DNA of 21,548 nucleotides from Syntrophorhabdaceae bacterium PtaU1.Bin034. GTDB taxonomy: Bacteria > Desulfobacterota_G > Syntrophorhabdia > Syntrophorhabdales > WCHB1-27. The translations under genes were made by a program, and so were the position numbers. Positions 7,402-13,673 of this stretch are shown piece by piece (within the stretch, counting starts at the first letter, position 1; the number at the start of each line of letters is the position of its first letter). Where the stretch lies: contig MVRP01000058.1 of assembly GCA_002067405.1 (NCBI GenBank), positions 1 to 21,548 of the forward strand, given 5' to 3'. The notes beneath the pieces are model-generated. The model did not search any database, had not been told where the DNA came from, and was given only the letters and a program-made list of their open reading frames with translations.

Positions 7402-8556
7402 ATGATCGTCATCCATATCCTTTTTGCGGCGCTCATCGTTTCAGGGTGCCTTTACTCCCTGTTTTCTCTTGTCTGCGTGGTGCGGTTTTTCGGGAAAGGC
7501 CGAACACCTGCCGCGGGTTCGCCGAACGACGCCGGTTTTTCCCCGGTGTCCGTCCTGAAACCCCTGAAAGGGCTCGAGCCGGACGGCGCCGATGCCCTTC
7601 TCGGTTTCTGCTCCCAGGATTACCCTCGATCCTACGAGGTCCTTTTCGGCTTCCGGCAACAGGATGACCCCGCGATCCCTCTTGTCCGGAAGGTCGTCGA
7701 GTCATCCGGCTGCCGTGCCCGGTTGATCGTCAACGATAAGGGCGCAGGGGCCAACCAGAAAATACTCAACCTCGAAAGCCTCGTTTCGGCCTCGCGCCAT
7801 CCCCTGCTCGCCATAAGCGACAGCGACATGGTGGTGGATAAGGACTACCTGAGGACGATCGTCACCGAATTCGCCGGTACGGGAAAAACGGGAATTGTCA
7901 CCTGCCTCTATAAAATATCGAACCCCTCGTCTGTCGGCAGCGCCCTCGAATCCTACACTATCGCCCTCGACTTCATTCCCTCCGTGCTTGTGGCGCGGCA
8001 GATGGAGGGCATCACCTTCGGGCTCGGGGCATCGATGCTGTTATCAAGAGAAGCCCTTCGGGATATCGGCGGTCTTGCGCCTATCGCCGAGTTCCTGGCT
8101 GACGATTACCAGATAGGTTTCCGGTTATGGAAGAAGGGCTATACCAACGTCCTCAGCAGGTACGTGATGGAGAACCGGGTCGGGTCGATGAGCATTGCCG
8201 ACCACGTGACGCATCAACTCAGATGGGCGCGGACTTACAGGGCGTCGAGGCCTAAGGGCTTCGTGGGATACGGCATCACCCACGTCTTTCCGTTCGCGGT
8301 TCTTTTTTTGATCTTCAGTCCCGGCTTCTGGTCGCTCCTATCAATCGCCGTTGTTCTGGCGCTCAGGTATTCCCTCGCTGCCGTAGTATACAGGAAGGTG
8401 ATCTCTACAGGACGATGGCTCGCATGGCTCTATATCCTGCCGCTGAAGGATCTCATCAGCTTCTTTGTCTGGATCACGAGCTTCGCCGGCTCAAAGGTCT
8501 TTTGGAGGGGGGCATCCTATCGGCTGATAAGGGACGGCAGAATGGTGCGGGTATAA
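7402..8556 (+). CDS. hpnI: Hopanoid glycosyltransferase HpnI
   Basis: 384 residues, a GT21-type (ceramide glucosyltransferase-like) membrane glycosyltransferase. It has an N-terminal helix (about 2-28), a GT-A domain and two or three C-terminal helices (about 288-310, 313-330, 340-362). Catalytic motifs: SVLKPLKGLEP at 50-60, the Asp-x-Asp in ISDSDMVVD (138-146), the acid pair in LADDYQIGFRLW (232-243) and HQLRWARTYR (271-280), the (Q/R)xxRW-type motif with His in the first position. HpnI adds N-acetylglucosamine to bacteriohopanetetrol, after which HpnK deacetylates it; both genes are in this window. It is divergent from hpnG across a 52-base gap that should hold both promoters. No strong ribosome site is seen before the ATG. 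Confidence 0.9.
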   Translation: MIVIHILFAALIVSGCLYSLFSLVCVVRFFGKGRTPAAGSPNDAGFSPVSVLKPLKGLEPDGADALLGFCSQDYPRSYEVLFGFRQQDDPAIPLVRKVVESSGCRARLIVNDKGAGANQKILNLESLVSASRHPLLAISDSDMVVDKDYLRTIVTEFAGTGKTGIVTCLYKISNPSSVGSALESYTIALDFIPSVLVARQMEGITFGLGASMLLSREALRDIGGLAPIAEFLADDYQIGFRLWKKGYTNVLSRYVMENRVGSMSIADHVTHQLRWARTYRASRPKGFVGYGITHVFPFAVLFLIFSPGFWSLLSIAVVLALRYSLAAVVYRKVISTGRWLAWLYILPLKDLISFFVWITSFAGSKVFWRGASYRLIRDGRMVRV

Positions 8557-8567
8557 GGGCGGGTGAG

Positions 8568-9803
8568 TTGGTAACGCTGATCCTTGTCGCGCTGTTTTTT
8601 CTGCTGGCCGGGTGCACGTCGATGATACCGAGGGAAAAAATCCCCCCGCCGCTCACCAACGAGACCTTCGCCGACCCTGTCAAGGTTGTTACCATTCCTT
8701 TGCCCGCCGTAGCGACCACGCCGAACGAAGGGATCACCTACGGGGCTCTTACCGCGTTCCTTCTTCACAACAAGAAAGATGAAGTCTCTTCGATAATTGC
8801 GCCGCAGAGCTATTACAACGATAACTTCGGTTACACCGCCTCGCTCTATGGTGCCTTCTACCCCAGGACCGATCAGGAATGGCGGGTGAATCTCTCGAAA
8901 TCGACGACGATAAACGAGGATTACGGGGTAAGGATGCGGGACAAGACCATGATGGACAGGAAACTGGAGGTCAACGGGGTCGCCGGTGTTTTTACGGACG
9001 GCTCCGCCCGGTTCTTCGGTTTTCAATCGGAAAGCAAGCAGAGCAACGAGACAAACTACGCGGACAGCGAGTCCGGCTTCAACGTTTCTTTCAAGCATGA
9101 TCTGGGCACGCATTTCCAGATCGGCTTCGGTGAAAGATTTCGTCATGTATCAATCGAAACGGGCGCCGTACGCAGCCTGCCTTTCATCGGAAATGTCTTC
9201 AATGCCGAAGAGGTGCCGGGGATCAACGGCTTCACCACTCACGCACAAAGAGCCATCTTTGTGTACTCGACCCTCGACTCGCTCACGATGCCGACGCGGG
9301 GGCTTTACGGCAAGTTCGTGTTCGAGGTGAGCGACGAAGCCCTCGGCTCCACCGAGAATTTCCATCATTATGAAGTGGAATTGAAAGGGTACTTCCCGTG
9401 CAGCGAAGCCAGGTATATCACCGTTGTCAGGCTCGCCTACAGTCAAACACTGGGGCAGGATGTGCCTTTCCTGGAGAGAAGCATACTCGGCGGGGAGAAT
9501 ACCCTGAGGGGATTCGGAAAAAACCGTTTCATCGACAACAGTTATATCCTGGTCAACCTGGAAGAGCGGATAAGGGTCTATCGGTGGAGGATATTTAACG
9601 TGAATACGGACATAGAGATCGCCCCTTTCTTTGATGCGGGGTCAGTGATGAGAGATATAACCAAGATACGAAGCAACAACTTCGAGTTTAATCCCGGCGT
9701 GGGAATTCGGGGCGTGGTCCGGCCGAACATCGTCGGGCGCATAGACATAGGCGTGGGAAGAGAGGGGCCGGCCGTGTTCGTGGGGCTCGGCTACCCGTTT
9801 TAA
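8568..9803 (+). CDS. Lipobox-bearing Omp85/BamA-type outer-membrane beta-barrel
   Basis: 411 residues from the TTG at 8568. The N-terminus is a short hydrophobic stretch ending in LLAGC (Cys16), a good lipobox, so the protein may be a lipoprotein. The rest is alternating aromatic/polar strand sequence ending in Phe (GLGYPF), as in barrel proteins. LGGENTLRGFGKNRF, FFDAGSV and PGVGIRGVVRPN are hallmarks of the surface-antigen (Omp85, PF01103-type) barrel. No POTRA domains are present. The TTG is chosen because AAGGG with GGTGAG stands just before it and it falls 11 bases after hpnI; the frame is open upstream to 8415 inside hpnI, with TTG 8499 as another option that would add basic residues before the hydrophobic stretch. 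Its place at the end of the hopanoid run suggests lipid or surface transport, unproven. Confidence 0.82.
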   Translation: MVTLILVALFFLLAGCTSMIPREKIPPPLTNETFADPVKVVTIPLPAVATTPNEGITYGALTAFLLHNKKDEVSSIIAPQSYYNDNFGYTASLYGAFYPRTDQEWRVNLSKSTTINEDYGVRMRDKTMMDRKLEVNGVAGVFTDGSARFFGFQSESKQSNETNYADSESGFNVSFKHDLGTHFQIGFGERFRHVSIETGAVRSLPFIGNVFNAEEVPGINGFTTHAQRAIFVYSTLDSLTMPTRGLYGKFVFEVSDEALGSTENFHHYEVELKGYFPCSEARYITVVRLAYSQTLGQDVPFLERSILGGENTLRGFGKNRFIDNSYILVNLEERIRVYRWRIFNVNTDIEIAPFFDAGSVMRDITKIRSNNFEFNPGVGIRGVVRPNIVGRIDIGVGREGPAVFVGLGYPF

Positions 9804-9809
9804 TTTTAA

Positions 9810-9889
9810 AACAAGGGCCGGAGGAAGCAACCGGGCGGTTCGAGTGAGTTAAGACTCAACTGCCCGCAGCGCTTTTTCCGGCCCTTGTT
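9810..9889 (+). terminator. Long stable hairpin after the barrel gene
   Basis: A perfect 13-base stem (9810-9822 with 9877-9889, AACAAGGGCCGGA and its complement) encloses an inner imperfect stem (CGGGCGGTT near 9832 with AACTGCCCG near 9858). It begins seven bases after the barrel stop. It would end transcription of the hopanoid run or protect the mRNA 3' end. There is no long T-tract directly after it, so rho-independent termination is uncertain; the name terminator reflects position. Confidence 0.55.
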
Positions 9890-9917
9890 CTGCGCCGGTC
9901 TCTCATAACTTTTTGTA

Positions 9918-9946
9918 TTGACACCCTGATGAGGCCTTTCTAATAT
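9918..9946 (+). promoter_or_regulatory. Near-consensus sigma-70 promoter for the histidine kinase
   Basis: TTGACA at 9918-9923 and TAATAT at 9941-9946 with a 17-base spacer. The -10 box ends only nine bases before the ATG at 9956, so the transcript would start about three bases before the start codon. Confidence 0.75.
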
Positions 9947-9955
9947 TTGTCAACA

Positions 9956-11257
9956 ATGGACGACGCGATAACCTCGACGATTCTTGAGAGCATGAGCGAC
10001 GGCGTCGTCGTTTTCGACCTGAAGGGCCATCCCGTCTTCGTGAATGAAGCGGGTTTTGTCCTCCTTGGCCTTGAAAAGAAAGGAATAAGGGACAAGACCT
10101 ACGTCGAGCTCTTCATGGGCGATCAGGAGAACGACCCCTTTAACGATATTCTTTTCGCAGGCTTGCAGAATCGCGAGATCCACGTGTATCGCGAAGTCCC
10201 TTTTCGGAGGCCGGACGGAAAGCTGATCGAGCTGGCAGTGACGACCTCTTTTCTCATCACGCCGTCCCAACCGGAAGGAAACGGTGGCGGCATTGTCATG
10301 GTCTTCAAGGATATTACCGAATCAAAGGCCCTGGATCGGGCGCGGCGCAGGGTAATCGATCATTTGTCGCATGAGCTGAAAACACCCCTCGCCATCGCGG
10401 GCGTCACCCTCAAAAGGCTCGCGGGACAAGAAAACGATGTCCTCGTCCGGCGGATCGACCGGAATCTGAAGCGGCTGAAAGAGATTCAGCAGGAGGTGGA
10501 AGATATTGTCAGGCAGGACGCGGGACGCAAGCCCTCCGGCTTCCCTGCGATGGAGCAGATCCTGATGTTCCTTGAGATGGTCGCGGAAGAGCACCGGGAG
10601 TGCGCGGAACCGATCAAGTACCTGAAAAAAGAGATTGAAGCGTTGTTCCCCGAACGGGCCGTGACGTGTGAGGCTATGGTGGTGGAAGAGCATGTTTCCG
10701 CCATTGTCGCAGATGCCCGCCAGAGGGCCGGAGACCGCCGGGTCTCTCTCATCGTGGAGATAGCGGAAACCTTCCGTATCCGGATGGATAGCAGCGCCTT
10801 CGGAAAAGCGCTGTTCGCATTGCTGAAGAACGCGGTTGAAGCCACCCCGGATGGCGGCCGTGTCACCGTATCCGTCGTGTCGAGAGGGAGCCGGGTCGAG
10901 GTGTCCGTGAAGGATACGGGCATCGGCATCACGGAAGAGAGCAGGAAAGAGATTTTCGGCGGCTTCTACCATGCCCGCGAGACCGACCTTTACTCAACGA
11001 AGAGGCCCTTTGATTTCGGCGCGGGGGGAAAAGGTCTCGATCTCCTTCGGGTGAAGATCCTCTCCCGGGCCTGCAATTTCGATATCGAGTGCGAGAGCAG
11101 GAGGTGCAGGTTCCTCCCTGGTGAAGGCCGGCTTTGCCCCGGGTCTATCGAGTCATGCAGCCATGTGGCGAACCCCGAAGAGTGTGCGGCGGCAGGGGGA
11201 ACCACGTTCAGGCTCCTGTTTGGGCGAATGGCGCCGGAAGGGTCCGCCCCGGCATAG
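9956..11257 (+). CDS. PAS-domain sensor histidine kinase with cysteine-rich catalytic domain
   Basis: 433 residues, no membrane segment, so a cytoplasmic sensor. A PAS domain (about 5-125; SMSDGVVVFDLKGHPVFVNE, then KDITESKALD) is followed by a HisKA dimerisation domain with phospho-acceptor H139 in DHLSHELKTPLAIAG. The ATPase domain has the N box LLKNAVEATPDGG, the G1 box VKDTGIGI and a G2-like GAGGKGLDLL. After G2 come cysteines C379, C384, C394, C401 and C410 (RRCRFLP, LCPGS, ESCSHV, EECAAAGG) before the last strand TTFRLLF; they could bind a metal or Fe-S cluster, or act as a redox switch. The ATG at 9956 is chosen over TTG 9947 because of the promoter spacing. No response regulator is adjacent, so it is an orphan in this window. 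Confidence 0.88.
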   Translation: MDDAITSTILESMSDGVVVFDLKGHPVFVNEAGFVLLGLEKKGIRDKTYVELFMGDQENDPFNDILFAGLQNREIHVYREVPFRRPDGKLIELAVTTSFLITPSQPEGNGGGIVMVFKDITESKALDRARRRVIDHLSHELKTPLAIAGVTLKRLAGQENDVLVRRIDRNLKRLKEIQQEVEDIVRQDAGRKPSGFPAMEQILMFLEMVAEEHRECAEPIKYLKKEIEALFPERAVTCEAMVVEEHVSAIVADARQRAGDRRVSLIVEIAETFRIRMDSSAFGKALFALLKNAVEATPDGGRVTVSVVSRGSRVEVSVKDTGIGITEESRKEIFGGFYHARETDLYSTKRPFDFGAGGKGLDLLRVKILSRACNFDIECESRRCRFLPGEGRLCPGSIESCSHVANPEECAAAGGTTFRLLFGRMAPEGSAPA

Positions 11258-11272
11258 CCCGGCTGTCCTTCT

Positions 11273-11812
11273 TTAAAAATAGATGCCCACGGTTATAACG
11301 TTCGCGTTTACCGACCTGTTGGGGCTGGCCGTCTTTCCGTTCGAATAGTGGCGTACCCTGTCTTCGACAAAGAACCGCTCGAACCGGTAGCCTACGCCTG
11401 CTTCCAGCGTAAACATCAGATGCGTGCCTTGCTCCTTGAACCCGGTGGTCGTGTACGCCATTCCGGTTCCGGCCGTGAAGAACAAGCCCTTGTTTTGATG
11501 GTCTATGGGATACCACTTCAGGCCCGCATAAAAACCGAAGTCAATGCCCTCGCTCGGCCGGTTCACGTAAGCGACGAACGGTTCTGCAAAGAGCGCGATC
11601 TGACTGTAATCCCGGCAGGGCCTCTCATAAAGGTAGGTGAATTGAAAGAAATCATAGATGCGGCTGCCTTCGATCCTCCCCGTGTGTTTGTGGAGATTAA
11701 AGGCGGCAATGCCGTAGCCGACCGAGATGCCATGGTCGGCGCCTGACACGGCCAGCGGAAAGAAGATGCACATCACTAACGAAAGCAGCATCCCACGGGT
11801 GGCAGTCTTCAA
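11273..11812 (-). CDS. PagL-like lipid A 3-O-deacylase (acyloxyacyl hydrolase family)
   Basis: 179 residues with a signal peptide (cleavage probably after SGA, residue 25) and a small barrel ending in IYF, typical of an outer-membrane protein. The FFVEDRVRHYSNGK stretch carries the PagL-type catalytic pair His155 and Ser157, followed by PN and a strand. In the Pseudomonas enzyme the third catalytic residue, a Glu, lies 12 residues after the Ser; here that position is Asn169, so activity is less certain. PagL removes the 3-position acyl chain of lipid A. Start: TTG at 11812, supported by AAGGGGAG five bases before it; ATG at codon 8 is an alternative but would strip the basic residues from the signal peptide. 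It converges with the histidine kinase gene, 15 bases between stops. Confidence 0.8.
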   Translation of the reverse strand: MKTATRGMLLSLVMCIFFPLAVSGADHGISVGYGIAAFNLHKHTGRIEGSRIYDFFQFTYLYERPCRDYSQIALFAEPFVAYVNRPSEGIDFGFYAGLKWYPIDHQNKGLFFTAGTGMAYTTTGFKEQGTHLMFTLEAGVGYRFERFFVEDRVRHYSNGKTASPNRSVNANVITVGIYF

Positions 11813-11907
11813 ATCAACTCCCCTTGCCGCTTTCCGACGGGCGGCGGTATTCGCAGCGTTGTTATTTAATGAAAAATCAGCGAAAAGCCAGTCCGAGCCT
11901 CCTTTTC

Positions 11908-11936
11908 AATATGGTTACTATACCCCTGCGTGTCAA
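11908..11936 (-). promoter_or_regulatory. Possible promoter of the PagL-like gene
   Basis: On the minus strand TTGACA (11931-11936) is followed 17 bases later by CATATT (11908-11913, 4 of 6 to consensus). It would give a 5' leader of about 90 bases before the TTG start at 11812. Confidence 0.4.
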
Positions 11937-12061
11937 TGCTTCTTTTCGGGTCATCGGCCGGCAGCGCCGGTCAGATCGCCGTGATGCACGGCAGGGGACC
12001 GCTCATTCCGTCCCGGCTGTCCATGGTTGAAACCGCCCGTCAGATGAGGTAGACTTATGTC

Positions 12062-12223
12062 ATGAATAGCCGCGGGGAAAAAGATATCTGCGAACTGCCT
12101 GAGCCTGGAGACATGGTCGCATATCGGGCTGAAGGTGCCTACGAGAAGCTTCATCTTTGTCACTACTTGCGAGAGCTGCCGGAGAACCCGATAACAGAGG
12201 TAGAAGACACGGTAAAAGAGTAG
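12062..12223 (+). CDS. Small ORF of unknown function (53 codons)
   Basis: An ATG-to-TAG ORF of 53 codons in a 485-base stretch (11813-12297) that otherwise holds no large gene. The protein begins MNSRGEKDICELPEPGDMVA and continues with YEKLHLCHYLRELPENP, ending acidic (EVEDTVKE). It is hydrophilic, has two cysteines and no membrane segment or recognisable domain. A GAGGT lies 11 bases before the ATG, a little far but usable. Composition (charged, low in rare residues) looks protein-like rather than random. I do not recognise it. It could be a small regulator or simply a chance ORF; the M18 aminopeptidase gene follows 74 bases later in the same direction. Confidence 0.45.
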   Translation: MNSRGEKDICELPEPGDMVAYRAEGAYEKLHLCHYLRELPENPITEVEDTVKE

Positions 12224-12297
12224 CTTCTCCTTCTGCCCACGTCTCGTTTCGGCCGTTGACCCGCCTTACCGATTCCATTAACCTTGAGGAACCTCCA

Positions 12298-13656
12298 ATG
12301 GAAAGACAATCCGGATGGAAAAGAAAATCAAAAGAAGAGATCAAACAGATATTCGGTTTTTGCGAAGACTACAAAAAGTTTCTGGATGCAGCCAAGACCG
12401 AGCGTGAGGCCGTCGTGGAAATCGAAAAGGTGCTCCGGGCTCACGGTTTTACCGCCGAAGCAAAAGGGACAAGGATTTACCGTGTCAACAGGGGAAAGGA
12501 GGTCATGGCCTTCAGAAAGGGCAGCCGCGACCTGGCGGACGGCCTGAAGATCATCATCGCCCATATCGATGCCCCGCGCCTCGACCTCAAGCAGAACCCG
12601 CTTTATGAGGATGTCGACCTTGCCCTCCTGCGGACCCATTATTACGGAGGCATAAAGAAGTATCAATGGGTAGCGATGCCCCTGGCCATTCACGGGGTGG
12701 TCGTCAAGCAGGATGGCACCGCGGTGAACATTGTTATAGGTGAAGATGAGAACGATCCGGTTTTCTCAATCGATGACCTTCTGCCGCACCTTTCGCGAAG
12801 GCATCAGGACGAAAAAAAAATGTCCGAGGCAATAGATGCGGAGAAACTGACGCTTCTTTTCGGCAACATGCCTCTCCTCGGGGCAGAAAAAGAGCCGGTG
12901 AAAAGGGCTGTGCTCGAACTGCTGGGCGAACGGTACGGGCTGTCGGAAGACGATTTCATTAGCGCTGAATTGGAGGTAGTGCCCGCGTTCAATGCAAGGG
13001 ACGTGGGCATCGACAGGAGCATGATCGGTGCGTACGGCCAGGACGACCGCGCCTCTGCTTATCCGCTCCTCGAAGCACTGACGGCCCTCGACGACGAGCC
13101 GCCGCATTCGGCGCTCGCGATTTTTACCGACAAGGAGGAGATAGGGTCCGAAGGGAATACGGGCGCCCAATCCCATTTTATAAGGATTTTCCTCGAAGAG
13201 GTGCTCGAAGGGCTGGGGATTTCCGACCAATCCGACCGGCTCCTTCGGCGTATGCTCTTCACCTCAAAGGCCGTCAGCGCGGACGTGAATGGCGCGGTCA
13301 ACCCCCATTGGCAGGAAGTGCACGAAAAACAAAACGCCTGTTATATGGGAAGGGGCGTGTGCGTCACGAAATTCACCGGCCACGGGGGCAAAGTAGGCGC
13401 CAGCGACGCCCATGCAGAATATCTTGCTGAAATAAGGAAGGTTTTTGCCGATGCAGGCGTCATCTGGCAGACCGGAGAATTGGGAAAAATCGACGAGGGG
13501 GGAGGTGGAACGGTGGCAAAATATCTTGCCGAGTACGGCATGGATATTATTGACATGGGAGTGCCCCTTCTCACCATGCATTCCCCTTTTGAAATATCAA
13601 GCAAGCTCGATGTGTTTGAGGCATTTCGGGCTTTTAAGGCGTTTTTCGCGTCATAA
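12298..13656 (+). CDS. M18-family zinc aminopeptidase
   Basis: 452 residues. M18 aminopeptidases (aspartyl aminopeptidase / aminopeptidase I group) are cytosolic, usually dodecameric, dinuclear zinc enzymes that remove N-terminal residues from peptides. All expected metal and catalytic residues are visible: H89 (AHIDAPRLDLKQ), D249 (YGQDDRASAY), E280/E281 (DKEEIGSEGNTGAQ), D329 (SADVNGAVNPHW) and H428 (TMHSPFEISSKLD). ATG 12298 is chosen: GAGGA stands nine bases before it. The frame stays open to 12157, but that extension has no support. A weak promoter-like TTGACC at 12256 is upstream. lon follows after 17 bases, which links peptide trimming to proteolysis in one operon. Confidence 0.92.
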   Translation: MERQSGWKRKSKEEIKQIFGFCEDYKKFLDAAKTEREAVVEIEKVLRAHGFTAEAKGTRIYRVNRGKEVMAFRKGSRDLADGLKIIIAHIDAPRLDLKQNPLYEDVDLALLRTHYYGGIKKYQWVAMPLAIHGVVVKQDGTAVNIVIGEDENDPVFSIDDLLPHLSRRHQDEKKMSEAIDAEKLTLLFGNMPLLGAEKEPVKRAVLELLGERYGLSEDDFISAELEVVPAFNARDVGIDRSMIGAYGQDDRASAYPLLEALTALDDEPPHSALAIFTDKEEIGSEGNTGAQSHFIRIFLEEVLEGLGISDQSDRLLRRMLFTSKAVSADVNGAVNPHWQEVHEKQNACYMGRGVCVTKFTGHGGKVGASDAHAEYLAEIRKVFADAGVIWQTGELGKIDEGGGGTVAKYLAEYGMDIIDMGVPLLTMHSPFEISSKLDVFEAFRAFKAFFAS

Positions 13657-13673
13657 ATGGAGGCAATACTCAA

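Noticed and set aside
9810..9889. tRNA or structured small RNA gene
   Set aside because: No cloverleaf or T-loop sequence; a simple nested hairpin after a stop codon is better explained as a transcript end or stabiliser.
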